The notes under the pieces were generated by a model. It saw only the letters and a program-made list of their open reading frames with translations. It had not been told where the DNA came from and searched no databases. Source: Leptolyngbya sp. KIOST-1 (GTDB lineage: Bacteria; Cyanobacteriota; Cyanobacteriia; Phormidesmidales; Phormidesmidaceae). Taken from it: 64,000 nt of DNA. The stretch is from the NCBI RefSeq assembly GCF_000763385.1, contig NZ_JQFA01000002.1, positions 2,294,001-2,358,000 of the forward strand, given 5' to 3'. Positions 1 to 8,454 of the stretch are shown here, one piece after another (the first letter of the stretch is position 1; every line of letters starts with the position of its first letter). Position numbers and translations under genes: made by a program.

Positions 1-932
1 AGGGTAGGGAGGGCAAACCGCAGCATGGGCTCGTGGCGCAGCAGCGACCCCAGCAGCAAAATGGTGCCCACCTCTGCCAGTTTTTCGAGCCGCTCCATAA
101 ACCGCAGCCGGGAGGCGGATCGCTCGGCGCTCTCGCAGCGCTGGTGCATGGTGACTCCTGCCACAAAAACGGCCAAAAAGCCGTAGCCATGCACCAGCTC
201 AGCCACCGAATAGCTCAGCAGAATGGTGCTGAGCCCAACAAAATCTTCCATCAAATCGTCAACGGCTTCGCCCCTTTCAAGCCAGTGCTCAATCCGGCAA
301 ACCCCCTTGGCGATCGCGAGACCGACCAGCAGCCCCGCCGCGATCGACCAGATCAGATCGACCAGGACCCACTGACTAAACCAGTTCTGCCAGCGGCTAT
401 CCTCCAGCCAGTGCAGCCCAAAGTAGACAAAGGGAAAGGCCAGGGCATCGTTGAGGCCGCCTTCTGAGGTGAGGCCAAAGCGCAGTTCATCCCGGTCCTG
501 GGGGTCGTAGAGCTGCACTTCCGAAGCCAGAACTGGGTCGGTAGGAGCCAAAATAGCCCCCAGCAAAATGCCTTCTCCCCACTCCAGCCGGAGGAAAACG
601 TGGGCGATCGCCGCGATCGCAAAAATAGAGATCGGCATCAAAAAGCCAATCAGCCGAATGGTAGAGTTCCAGGCCCAGGCCTGCACCGGGCGATTCATTT
701 TCAGCCCACAGCTAAACAGGGAAATTAGAACGACCATTTCGGTTAGTCGCTCTAACAGCTCTGTATCCGGCCTGGCCCGAATCAGATTGACGCCGTAGGG
801 GCTAAGAATTAGCCCCACGACCAGGTAAATCAACGCATAGGAGAGCGGCAATCGCTCAATCCATCCAGATCCGAACGTGACGGCCAGCAGCAGCAGGCCA
901 ATGACCAGCAGATCGAGAATGTAAATATCCAC
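1..932 (-). CDS. Na+/H+ (cation:proton) antiporter, 3' end outside the window
   Basis: Membrane antiporter of the CPA1/NhaP type, exchanging Na+ or K+ for protons at the cytoplasmic membrane. The readable N-terminal ~310 residues are mostly hydrophobic helices and contain the family-type segment LLGAILAPTDPVLASEV and a later SEGGLNDALAFP segment with conserved acidic residues. The reading frame is open to the left edge, so the C-terminus is missing. I chose a GTG start at 932 because no in-frame ATG lies upstream. A GGAGGG stretch lies about 27 nt before it, which is too far for a normal ribosome site, so the true start could be an unusual codon slightly upstream. No partner gene is adjacent. 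Confidence 0.85.
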   Translation of the reverse strand, partial: MDIYILDLLVIGLLLLAVTFGSGWIERLPLSYALIYLVVGLILSPYGVNLIRARPDTELLERLTEMVVLISLFSCGLKMNRPVQAWAWNSTIRLIGFLMPISIFAIAAIAHVFLRLEWGEGILLGAILAPTDPVLASEVQLYDPQDRDELRFGLTSEGGLNDALAFPFVYFGLHWLEDSRWQNWFSQWVLVDLIWSIAAGLLVGLAIAKGVCRIEHWLERGEAVDDLMEDFVGLSTILLSYSVAELVHGYGFLAVFVAGVTMHQRCESAERSASRLRFMERLEKLAEVGTILLLGSLLRHEPMLRFALPT

Positions 933-1032
933 AGACGTCCAGGCCGGAAAATGAATTGTCCCTCCACTCTAGAAGCTGGGTTTGAAGCCTTAGTGCAACC
1001 TGGGATAGATCTTTGCCGGCCTGGTTATGGCG

Positions 1033-1536
1033 CTAGTCGGTGCCGCCCCAGGTCCAGCGGGGATTGCCCTCGCGCAGCCCCCTAAAGGTAATCACCGTGG
1101 TGAATCCATTCGGGTCGCCCATGCCGGTCATATCCAAAATGGCTCTGACCTGACCATTGGCCAGCTGCACTCGGATGTAGGAATGTCCTTCAAAATCTTC
1201 GCCGTCTATCGTGAGCATGGCCCCTGAGGCCTGACAGTTGCGGTACTCGGGCCTGAGCGTGCCTACCCAGGTGGCGCTGAAGCGATCGGTTTGGGAGAGT
1301 TGAATATTGGTGGCAATGTCGCGCAGTTTGATCATGCCGTTGGTGGCATAGCCGCCCTCGGTATAGGGCAGCGCGGTCTCGTGGGCAATCAGCCGAGTGG
1401 GGCAGTTGGCTGTCGGTGCATCCAGCAGGGGCAGCACGCTCAGTTGAATGGTATTGGCCAGGGCCGCTGACCCCAAACTGCCCCAAAGACCCAGGGGCAA
1501 GCTGCCCAGTAACGCCCAGCCCAATGCTAATCTCAT
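1033..1536 (-). CDS. Hypothetical secreted protein
   Basis: Protein of 167 residues that I cannot assign to a family. The first ~27 residues form a typical signal peptide: a short basic start, a Leu/Gly-rich core, then a probable cleavage after SAALA. The mature part has three cysteines and a beta-rich composition with no recognised motif. It probably acts in the periplasm or outside the cell. It stands alone, with the antiporter downstream on the same strand about 100 bases away. Codon use resembles its neighbours, which supports it being a real gene. Confidence 0.6.
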   Translation of the reverse strand: MRLALGWALLGSLPLGLWGSLGSAALANTIQLSVLPLLDAPTANCPTRLIAHETALPYTEGGYATNGMIKLRDIATNIQLSQTDRFSATWVGTLRPEYRNCQASGAMLTIDGEDFEGHSYIRVQLANGQVRAILDMTGMGDPNGFTTVITFRGLREGNPRWTWGGTD

Positions 1537-1753
1537 CGTGATTTATCCTTTGTACGCACAGCTCAAAACAGTATCAGCCCAGCCCAGGGCTGGAAGGTAC
1601 TTTCGGCAGGCTCCCAGGGCTGGACTTGAATGGGTTCTCTATGCACCTCTACAGCGAACTGACGGAGCATTCCTGACGACAAGCGCAGTCCGGACCAGAG
1701 CCCATGTGGCATGATCGATCTCTGTGCCCCTGGGATTTTTTCAGCGATTCCGT

Positions 1754-3361
1754 ATGCTACGCCTCAGCCAGATCAAACTGCCCCTCGACCATCCCGACGA
1801 CGCCCTGGAGGCCGCTGTGCTCAAAAAGCTGCACCTGGAAGCGGCAGACCTGAGCCGCTTTTCCATCGTCAAGCGCAGCTACGACGCGCGCAAAAAGGAC
1901 ACCATCACCCTGGTTTACATCGTGGATGTGGAGACGCCCAAGGAAAAGGCGCTGCTGAAGCGGTTTAGGAAAGACCCCCACGTGGTGCCTGCGCCGGATA
2001 TGACCTACCACCCGGTGGCCGAAGCCCCGGCGGGCTTCACGAACCGCCCAGTTGTGATTGGCATGGGGCCGTGCGGCATGTTCGCGGGGCTGATGCTGGC
2101 GCAGATGGGGTTTCGGCCAATTATTCTGGAGCGGGGCAAGGCGGTGCGCGATCGCAGCGTCGATACCTTTGGCTTTTGGCTGAAGAAAACCCTCAACCCC
2201 GAATCCAATGCCCAGTTTGGCGAAGGCGGGGCGGGCACCTTCTCCGACGGCAAGCTCTACAGCCAGGTCAGCGACCCCCACCACTACGGGCGCAAGGTGC
2301 TGACCGAGCTGGTCAACGCCGGAGCCAACCCGGAAATTCTCTATATCAACAAGCCCCACATCGGTACCTACCGCCTGGTCAAAATTGTGCAGAATATGCG
2401 GGCCCATATCGAAGCCCTGGGCGGCGAAATCCACTTCCAAACCCGCGTGGTCGATCTCGAGATCGACCAGGGCCGGGTGTGCGGAGTGCGGCTGGAAAAC
2501 GGCGATCGGATCGCCAGCGACCATGTGGTGCTGGCGGTGGGCCACAGCGCCCGCGACACCTTTGAGATGTTGTACCACCGGAGGGTGTATATCGAGGCCA
2601 AGCCCTTTTCGATTGGGTTTCGAATTGAGCATCCCCAGGCGCTGATCGATCGCTGCCGGTTGGGCGATCGGGCTGGGCACCCCCGGCTGGGGTCCGCCGA
2701 CTACAAGCTGGTTCACCACTGCGAAAACGGCCGCACGGTCTACAGTTTTTGCATGTGCCCCGGCGGCAAAGTGGTGGCGGCGGCATCAGAACCGGGTCGT
2801 CTGGTCACCAACGGCATGAGCGAGTACGCCCGCGACGAGTCGAACGCCAACAGTGCCATTGTGGTCGGCATTACCCCAGAGGCCGACTATCCGGAGGGTC
2901 CGCTGGCTGGGATTGCGCTTCAGCGCAGGCTGGAGGAGGGGGCCTTTGCCCTGGGCGGCGGCACCTACGAGGCACCAGGGCAGCTAGTGGGGGATTTTCT
3001 GGCGGGGCGTCCCTCAACCCACTTTGGGGAGGTGCTGCCTTCCTACAAACCGGGGGTGAGGCTGGGCGACCTGGGCGAGAGTTTGCCGGACTACGCGATC
3101 GCCGCCATCCGCGAAGCCATTCCCGCCTTCGATCGCCAGATCCACGGCTTTGCCATGGCCGACGCCGTGCTCACCGGGGTCGAAACCCGCACCTCGTCGC
3201 CCATTCGGATCAAGCGCAACGAGCAGTTTCAGAGCCTCAACACCGCCGGACTGTACCCCGCAGGGGAAGGGGCGGGCTATGCCGGGGGCATTTTGTCCGC
3301 CGGGATCGACGGCATTCGGGTGGCCGAGGCCGTCGCCCTCAGCCTGGTTGGGGACCGATAG
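1754..3361 (+). CDS. FAD-dependent oxidoreductase (COG2509-like dehydrogenase)
   Basis: Flavoprotein of about 535 residues. An N-terminal region of ~90 residues precedes a dinucleotide-binding fold whose FAD motif is readable as VVIGMGPCGMFAGL, followed by the acidic strand end in IILERG. A later stretch, PAGEGAGYAGGILSAGIDG, is the C-terminal FAD-contacting motif of this family. Relatives are annotated as uncharacterised FAD-dependent dehydrogenases and the substrate is unknown. The open frame extends upstream to 1724, but the ATG at 1754 starts the conserved region (MLRLSQIKL). No operon partner is evident; the next gene is on the opposite strand. Confidence 0.85.
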   Translation: MLRLSQIKLPLDHPDDALEAAVLKKLHLEAADLSRFSIVKRSYDARKKDTITLVYIVDVETPKEKALLKRFRKDPHVVPAPDMTYHPVAEAPAGFTNRPVVIGMGPCGMFAGLMLAQMGFRPIILERGKAVRDRSVDTFGFWLKKTLNPESNAQFGEGGAGTFSDGKLYSQVSDPHHYGRKVLTELVNAGANPEILYINKPHIGTYRLVKIVQNMRAHIEALGGEIHFQTRVVDLEIDQGRVCGVRLENGDRIASDHVVLAVGHSARDTFEMLYHRRVYIEAKPFSIGFRIEHPQALIDRCRLGDRAGHPRLGSADYKLVHHCENGRTVYSFCMCPGGKVVAAASEPGRLVTNGMSEYARDESNANSAIVVGITPEADYPEGPLAGIALQRRLEEGAFALGGGTYEAPGQLVGDFLAGRPSTHFGEVLPSYKPGVRLGDLGESLPDYAIAAIREAIPAFDRQIHGFAMADAVLTGVETRTSSPIRIKRNEQFQSLNTAGLYPAGEGAGYAGGILSAGIDGIRVAEAVALSLVGDR

Positions 3362-3369
3362 CGTCCGGG

Positions 3370-3615
3370 TTAGCTGCGCTGGGTGGGCCGTCGAGAGGGC
3401 GGCTTGCGCCGGGAGGGCCGATCTGGCTCTACCATGTCGGGGTGCTGGGCCTCAAGCAAAAAGACGCGCCGCCCATCGGTGATGCGGTAGAGAGTGGTGC
3501 AGGTACAGGTGTGCCCCTCCGCCCGCAGGCGGGTAGCCCGTTCGTCGCAGGCGGCCTGGGCCTGTTCCACCTCATCCCAGTCGCTTTCGAGAAATATTTC
3601 TTGAATCAAGCTCAT
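3370..3615 (-). CDS. Small conserved-type hypothetical protein
   Basis: Eighty-one residues, N-terminal part acidic, with a C-terminal tail rich in Arg, Pro and Ser. The middle contains a CTCTTLYRITDGRRVFLLEA segment that looks like a small beta-sheet fold. I do not recognise a family. Its stop lies 8 bases from the stop of the convergent FAD-dependent oxidoreductase, so the two genes abut tail to tail. The long coherent frame and a start followed by typical codon use make it likely to be real. Confidence 0.6.
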   Translation of the reverse strand: MSLIQEIFLESDWDEVEQAQAACDERATRLRAEGHTCTCTTLYRITDGRRVFLLEAQHPDMVEPDRPSRRKPPSRRPTQRS

Positions 3616-3639
3616 AATCGCCGCTCAACACTATGGACT

Positions 3640-3746
3640 TATACCAAATCCTATCCGTATCCCCCCGATTTGTAGGGGCATTGCACTGCAATGCCCTCAC
3701 GAGGTATCGATTTCGCATCGGGGTTGTGTGATTCGGATTTGGTATA
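3640..3746. repeat. MITE-like element with 12-bp terminal inverted repeats
   Basis: TATACCAAATCC at 3640-3651 is matched exactly by GGATTTGGTATA at 3735-3746. Inside is a near-perfect palindrome, GGGCATTGCA then one base then its complement, at 3676-3696. No coding potential. This is the form of a non-autonomous miniature element of the kind scattered through cyanobacterial genomes. Confidence 0.65.
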
Positions 3747-3863
3747 GCTTACTGATTTTGGCGCTAACCGTCGCTATGGCTGCTGAAATCGATCCACTGC
3801 CCCAGGGCGGGTTGTCAGAAATAGGGCAACCATTGCTGAGGGTTTTCAGGTGCTGGGTTTTAG

Positions 3864-3904
3864 GTTTCAGGAACAGTTGGCTGACTTATGCCGCCGGGTA
3901 TTAG
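3864..3904. repeat. Short dispersed repeat (copy 1 of 2)
   Basis: About 41 bases that recur with few changes at 39164-39203; the shared core includes CAGTTGGCTGACTT. This copy overlaps the stop codon of the 2OG-Fe(II) oxygenase gene. Function unknown. Confidence 0.5.
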
Positions 3905-4509
3905 ACTTTTGATTTAGCCGCCGACAGGGTTCGGGACTCGATCAAAAATTCGGGAATATCCCACAGGGCATCGGCATCGAGGGCGTACTGTTCGCACACC
4001 AGGCTGAGGCGACTGCCGGGGCTGTCCATCGCGTTTACCGAGTGGGTCAGGTCGCCCTGGAAGTGCAGCAGCATCCCGGCCTGGGGCCGGATTTGCGCTA
4101 CCCGCTGTCGCCCCCGCTGGAGCACCAGCTCACCGCTGGCCAGGTCGGGGGGCACCTGCACGTAGAGCACGCTCACCTGGTCGGGCGGGTCGATGGTCTT
4201 GCAGTAGGACCTGAGGGAGCGATCGATGTGGGGGTCTACCCGAGAACCCTGCTTCAGCAGCAGCGGGTTGAGGTAAAAGGCGTTGCAGTCGGGCCGCAGC
4301 GCCCGATCGAGGTAGGGCTTGAAGTAGGGAAACTGGCGATCGACCTCGGCCCGGCCCGCCTGGGTAAACACCACCGAAAACCCTTTGGTGCCAACAAAAT
4401 CGCGGTTGAGGTTGTTGGTAGCAAAGTAGCGGCACGACTGAATTGCCCCCCGCAGGTTGTGGAGGTAGGCATCGGCAAATGCCTGGGGCTGAGAGCGGTA
4501 GTAGGCCAT
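3901..4509 (-). CDS. 2-oxoglutarate/Fe(II)-dependent oxygenase-like protein
   Basis: Protein of 202 residues resembling the 2OG-Fe(II) oxygenases of the aspartyl/prolyl-hydroxylase kind, which hydroxylate a substrate using 2-oxoglutarate and O2. A metal-binding HxD is visible in DPHIDRSLRSY and the distal histidine in GDLTHSV, followed by the 2OG-binding arginine in SRLSLVCEQ. The spacing fits a double-stranded beta-helix fold. The substrate cannot be inferred. It starts 11 bases after the stop of the DUF411 gene on the same strand, so the two are probably co-transcribed. A short dispersed repeat overlaps its 3' end. Confidence 0.7.
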   Translation of the reverse strand: MAYYRSQPQAFADAYLHNLRGAIQSCRYFATNNLNRDFVGTKGFSVVFTQAGRAEVDRQFPYFKPYLDRALRPDCNAFYLNPLLLKQGSRVDPHIDRSLRSYCKTIDPPDQVSVLYVQVPPDLASGELVLQRGRQRVAQIRPQAGMLLHFQGDLTHSVNAMDSPGSRLSLVCEQYALDADALWDIPEFLIESRTLSAAKSKV

Positions 4510-4520
4510 TGGAGGGGCGG

Positions 4521-5015
4521 TTAGGGGTGCTCGGCAAAGGTCGCTGTTTCGCCCGCCTGGGTAAACGCGACCACGGTGTAGGGGGCGACGCGATCGCCCA
4601 TTTCCATACCCGGAGAGCCTACGGGCATACCTGGGGCGGCGATGCCGAGCACGGTGGGCTGCTCGCTGAGCAAGCGCTGCACGTCGGCGGCGGGCACGTG
4701 GCCCTCGATCACATAATTCCCCACAGTTGCCGTATGGCAGGAGGCTACGGCCTCTGGCACGCCGTACTGGGTCTTGAGGGCAGCCATGTCTTCGGTGACC
4801 ACATCCTGTACCTCAAACCCGGCCGCTTTCATGTGGTCAACCCAGTGGCCGCAGCAGCGACAGGTGGGGCTGAGGTACACGGTTAGCGCAGGCAGAGCAG
4901 GGTGAAGAGAATCGGTAGCAGCGGCGGTGGCTGGAGCGGTGAACGCCACCAGCAGTGCGATCGCCCCCACCAGCAGGCCTCCCAGCAGTTGATTGAGCAA
5001 TCCTCGACGGTTCAT
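4521..5015 (-). CDS. DUF411 family periplasmic metal-binding-type protein
   Basis: 164 residues. An N-terminal signal peptide (residues ~1-32, ending near APATAAA) is followed by the DUF411 hallmark CRCCGHW. Further on come SCHTATVG and EGHVPAADV, which supply more Cys/His ligands, and a C-terminal GMPVGSPGME motif. DUF411 proteins are often found with copper resistance genes and are thought to bind metal in the periplasm, but no transport gene is adjacent here. Together with the 2OG-Fe(II) oxygenase immediately downstream it may form a two-gene transcription unit. Confidence 0.82.
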   Translation of the reverse strand: MNRRGLLNQLLGGLLVGAIALLVAFTAPATAAATDSLHPALPALTVYLSPTCRCCGHWVDHMKAAGFEVQDVVTEDMAALKTQYGVPEAVASCHTATVGNYVIEGHVPAADVQRLLSEQPTVLGIAAPGMPVGSPGMEMGDRVAPYTVVAFTQAGETATFAEHP

Positions 5016-5340
5016 GAAACACCTGTCTCCTTAGGACATCAACATGCCCTGTTCCTCTCTTCAGAATACCTCTGGCCCGGGGGCGACTGACTCAAGCGAT
5101 CGAGATTACACATATTGAGCAACCCGCCTGCTGAGACAAGGAACAAAGGTATGAATTAGAAACTCAATGTTGCTTGCCAGGGCCAACGCCGTATGCCCCA
5201 AACCAGGTTCATGCTTTGTTGCCGTTGCTGACGCTGAGACACCAACCGGGCCGCCAGGTACGATCCCAGCAGCCCGGTGGGCGATTCTATGGCGCGGGAT
5301 GATTTACACCCCTATCGGATAGCCCTCTCGGCTTTAGCCC
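5016..5340. other. Intergenic region without a recognised gene
   Basis: About 325 bases. On the minus strand a stop-free stretch of about 48 codons (roughly 5155-5300) ends in a TAA but has no convincing start, and may be a decayed coding fragment. No RNA gene or clear terminator was seen. Confidence 0.4.
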
Positions 5341-5856
5341 CTAGCGCTTGCCCAGCCACTTGGCGGCGATCGCGCCCACGGCGGCCCCCACCAGCGGGTT
5401 GCTGAAGAACTTCAGAATGCCGGGCTGGTCGGCCAGCACATCCTGGAAAATGTCGGGGTGGCTGTGGTAGGTGAAGGAGGCCAGTTTGGTGACGTCGTCT
5501 TCGTTCATGCGGCTGGCGTGGTGGGTCGAAAGGCCCAGCTGACGCTCCAGATCGCGATCGCTCAGGCCGCGCCCCTTGAGATGCTTAAACAGGTCACGGG
5601 CAACGTCGTCGCGCTCCTGGGGCTTGATTTGGGCGATCGCCTTGCGGAGCTCGGGCTCCATTTGGCTGGGGGGAATGCGATCGGGGTGGAACCCACGGCC
5701 CAGTTCCCGCCGCTCCTCCCGGGAGGAGCGCTTGGCAAAATCGTCGAAGTTGGAGTACTCGCGCTCCGGTTGGGTCGACCGGCTGTCGATGCTCTCGGTG
5801 TTGCCACCGGCCAGGTCATTCATGATCTGGCGTTTGTAGTCTTTACTGCTGCTCAT
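5341..5856 (-). CDS. Hypothetical protein with C-terminal glycine-rich hydrophobic segment
   Basis: 171 residues. The first two thirds are charged and mostly predicted helical (EREYSNFDDFAKRSSREERR, then a DRDLERQLG region). The last ~25 residues (NPLVGAAVGAIAAKWLGKR) could be a single membrane-associated helix. I do not recognise a family. The next two genes on the same strand also encode small envelope or stress-type proteins, so it may belong to a loosely linked stress group, but that is context only. Confidence 0.6.
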   Translation of the reverse strand: MSSSKDYKRQIMNDLAGGNTESIDSRSTQPEREYSNFDDFAKRSSREERRELGRGFHPDRIPPSQMEPELRKAIAQIKPQERDDVARDLFKHLKGRGLSDRDLERQLGLSTHHASRMNEDDVTKLASFTYHSHPDIFQDVLADQPGILKFFSNPLVGAAVGAIAAKWLGKR

Positions 5857-5932
5857 ATCGTGTCCTACTCTTGCTATTTTTTGCTAATTTGTTGGGGTTT
5901 TGAAAGGGGCCGATGGTTGGATCGGGTGTCAT

Positions 5933-6355
5933 CTACTGGTACTGGACCTGACGGGTTGTGTCGTTGTAGTTGGCGGTCAAAATCAGCTCCTTGTCGGGGG
6001 CGTAGACCAGCACACTCAGGTCGCGGTTGGGGAAGTTCTTGTGAAAGCCCTGCACCAGCGACTGGGCCAGGGGCTTCACTTCCCGGGGCGCTACTTCCGG
6101 CGAAATCACCACGCCCAGCTTGTCGTTGTCGCGCACATAGGCATCGCTGATCAGCCCTCGGGCGGTCTGCATCACCCAGCGGCCATAGTTCTCGCCGCTG
6201 GCGGTATCGCCGCGCTCAAGCTGGCTGTAGGCGCTGGGGGCGAGGCCGGGGCCGGTTCGGGTTTGGGTGGCGGTGCCGCAGGCGCTGGTGGTAAACAAGA
6301 CCACGCCCAGGCACAGCGCAATGACGCCAAGGCGAATAGATTTCAAAATATTCAC
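5933..6355 (-). CDS. Small lipoprotein, hypothetical
   Basis: About 140 residues. I place the start at the GTG at 6355, which is preceded by GAGGAA about 9 bases upstream; a longer frame reaching 6448 lacks such a site. The N-terminus has a basic start, a hydrophobic core and a lipobox-like TTSACGT, so the product is probably a lipid-anchored envelope protein. The mature part (residues ~40-140) contains LGVVISPEVAPREVKPLAQ and resembles small sporulation-lipoprotein-like (YhcN/YlaJ) domains, but only weakly. It lies between two other small genes on the same strand. Confidence 0.6.
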   Translation of the reverse strand: MNILKSIRLGVIALCLGVVLFTTSACGTATQTRTGPGLAPSAYSQLERGDTASGENYGRWVMQTARGLISDAYVRDNDKLGVVISPEVAPREVKPLAQSLVQGFHKNFPNRDLSVLVYAPDKELILTANYNDTTRQVQYQ

Positions 6356-6477
6356 AGGATTATTCCTCAACGGGGGCAAACATTCAGGGGTAAACAGACC
6401 GGAGTTGTTCTTCGGTTTGATTGGGCAGGCGTGGGGCGGGCTTGGCACCTCTGATCTGAGAGGCCTTTAGCCCAACC

Positions 6478-6493
6478 GGATGACACGCCCTAG
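6478..6493. repeat. CTAG-ended dispersed repeat (family R1), degenerate right end
   Basis: The sequence GGATGACACGCCCTAG matches the end of the R1 repeats found elsewhere in the window. Upstream bases from about 6420 also resemble the copy at 39214-39275. The CTAG provides the TAG stop of the stress-protein gene that ends at 6490. Confidence 0.5.
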
Positions 6494-7209
6494 GATTCGC
6501 GATGGGGGTAGCCCTGATCCATGGGGTGATCCACCCGGTTGTAGGGGTTGGCACGGCCTGGTGCCACACCCTGGTCCAGGCCAGGATCAGCAGCGTAGGG
6601 GGCGGGCGGGCTGAGGGGGTCACCATTGAAGGTGGCATTGGGGGAGCCAGCCCTGGCTCCGGAGGTTTCCTCGGGCGGTTGATACACGCCCCAGTCCTCG
6701 ATACCAGCCGCTTTGAGAGTGCGCTCGGCACGGGCAATTTCGGGTTCGGTATCGGTGAGCATGACCAGGTAGTCGCCCTGGGCCACGCGATCGCGGTACC
6801 GCTTGGCCCGGTGCTCAGGAATGCCCATGCCAATCAGGGCACCCACCAGACCCCCAGCGGCGGCCCCGGCCGCGCCGCCCACCAGTGTCGCCATGACCGT
6901 AGCGGCTTCTCCCGCCAGCAGCGCCGGGCCAATTCCCGGAATCACCAGCGTGCCCAGGCCAACCAGCAGCCCAGTCACACCGCCCAGCACACCGCCGGTC
7001 AGGGCACCCATGGCACCGCCTGTATCGGCCTGGTTGCTCTCTTCATCTTTGACCTTAACCCCAGCGATCGCGGTTTGCCGCTGCGAGTCTTTGGCAATCA
7101 CCGACACATGACCCAGGTCAAAGCCTGAGTCGCTGAGTGCCTGTAAAGCAGAGGCTGTTCTGGGGCGATCGGGGAAAATTCCCACTGCGCGTCTGCGTTT
7201 CGAAGCCAT
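6490..7209 (-). CDS. Stress-type protein with glycine-zipper membrane segment
   Basis: About 239 residues from the ATG at 7209, which has a strong AGGAGGAAG ribosome site; the frame runs further upstream but without such a site. Residues ~1-60 resemble the general-stress/YflT-like domain (AVGIFPDRPRTASALQALSD). Then comes a long glycine- and alanine-rich hydrophobic stretch (GGVLGGVTGLLVGLG, VGGAAGAAAGGLVGALIGMG), typical of glycine-zipper membrane hairpins, and a second small domain with a VMLTDTEPEIARAERTLKAA segment. The C-terminal ~60 residues are Pro/Gly/Asp-rich and probably disordered. The stop lies inside an R1 repeat end. Confidence 0.65.
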   Translation of the reverse strand: MASKRRRAVGIFPDRPRTASALQALSDSGFDLGHVSVIAKDSQRQTAIAGVKVKDEESNQADTGGAMGALTGGVLGGVTGLLVGLGTLVIPGIGPALLAGEAATVMATLVGGAAGAAAGGLVGALIGMGIPEHRAKRYRDRVAQGDYLVMLTDTEPEIARAERTLKAAGIEDWGVYQPPEETSGARAGSPNATFNGDPLSPPAPYAADPGLDQGVAPGRANPYNRVDHPMDQGYPHRES

Positions 7210-7349
7210 GTTCGATTGCTTCCTCCTTTTGTGCAAAGCCAGCAACCGTTGCAAAACCGCAGAGACAGATTTCAACCCTGTAGCCCTGAGGCAGGACAAC
7301 CATTGCGTTATCTGTTGTTCTAGCGAGCTATGGCAGGTAGCTTCATCGC

Positions 7350-8027
7350 TCATTGGATGGAGCTAGCCCAATTGAAAGGAGGAGTGTGGCCGGGCAGTCT
7401 GGGCCGCCAGCACAGGTACAGCAGCGGGCCAAACAGCGGGATCAGCGCGATCGCCCAAACCCCACGGGAGGGGTCAATTCCCCGGCGCTGCATATCATCG
7501 TCGAACAGTGAGGTGAGGGGAAAGACCACCCCCATCAGGCAAAAGTCGAGGGTGATCAGATGTACAAAGGCGTAGTTGTGAAACTGCGTCCAGAAGTCGG
7601 GCCAATCCCCGGCCACCAGAGCATAGGCTATCAGCGCGATCGCCGTCCCTAAAAGCCCCAGGCCGGTAGATCGCCGATCCAGCCAACTCAGCCACCTGTC
7701 CTGTTGGCCATCGAAAGCCCAGTTGCGCGGTCGCACCAGCAGGTAGGGCAGCAGGCAAAGCACCCCGGTAAAATTTGAGCCCAGCCAAAAAGGCCAGGCC
7801 GGAACGGGCTGCATGTGGCCATCGGCAAACATCAGGCAGGCGTAGATCATGGGCCAAACCCCCATCAGCCAGAAAATAGCCAGCAGATAGGCATTGATCT
7901 CCCCCCAGTGCAGCGTCACCAGGTGGCGGGCAAACGTCCAGGTAAATGGGCGATCGAGGGGCGCTAGCCAGAGCACGTAGCCCAAAAAGCCAACCCAAAT
8001 GACTGCCAAAAGCGATCGTCTAACCAT
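7350..8027 (-). CDS. Polytopic membrane protein, hypothetical
   Basis: 225 residues with about six hydrophobic helices, rich in Trp. The sequence alternates membrane spans with short loops such as RPRNWAFDGQQDRWLSWLD. The length and pattern resemble uncharacterised membrane proteins shared by cyanobacteria and plastids, but I see no catalytic motif. It stands alone: the stress-protein start is downstream and a 430-base gap lies upstream. Confidence 0.6.
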   Translation of the reverse strand: MVRRSLLAVIWVGFLGYVLWLAPLDRPFTWTFARHLVTLHWGEINAYLLAIFWLMGVWPMIYACLMFADGHMQPVPAWPFWLGSNFTGVLCLLPYLLVRPRNWAFDGQQDRWLSWLDRRSTGLGLLGTAIALIAYALVAGDWPDFWTQFHNYAFVHLITLDFCLMGVVFPLTSLFDDDMQRRGIDPSRGVWAIALIPLFGPLLYLCWRPRLPGHTPPFNWASSIQ

Positions 8028-8454
8028 TCACCCTGCTCCTGCTCCCGTGCGATCGCTTTAATAGTGAAGAAAAAAGGGAATTTTGCACTCTGTCGAGGGG
8101 CACTCGGCGGCCGGAACCCGTCCGGTCGGTGGGCCAAAACGGCTATCGAAGGTGGCATACCCAAGGGGAGTCCGTTGTTTAGCCCTGGATTGGGCGCGGT
8201 GCAGCAGGGCGAAGATCTACTGGGCCGCCTGAGTTTTCCAGGGCCGCAATACTTGCCGCAATACTTTTCGGCCTTGGGGCAGATATTATTTTGAGTCGCT
8301 TTTGTGAGGATAGATATTCAATTCATTTTTCGATGGTTCGGAATTGTCTGAAGAACGAGAGCTTGCCGACTTTTCCTAGGGAGCAAACCAGCAGAAAGAA
8401 TCCAAACGTGTCGATAAGTTGGCTTGACCCTCTAGTTTTAGATGCAATTACCCA
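8028..8454. other. Intergenic region upstream of the diguanylate cyclase gene
   Basis: About 430 bases, AT-richer near its right end. It contains a short direct repeat (CCGCAATACTT twice around 8250-8272). It may hold divergent promoters for the membrane protein and the cyclase, but no clear -35/-10 pair or regulator site could be assigned. Confidence 0.4.

Noticed and set aside
1757..2719. Long minus-strand open frame (320 codons)
   Set aside because: Lies antisense inside the FAD-dependent oxidoreductase gene; it is a product of high GC, with low-complexity composition and no ribosome site.
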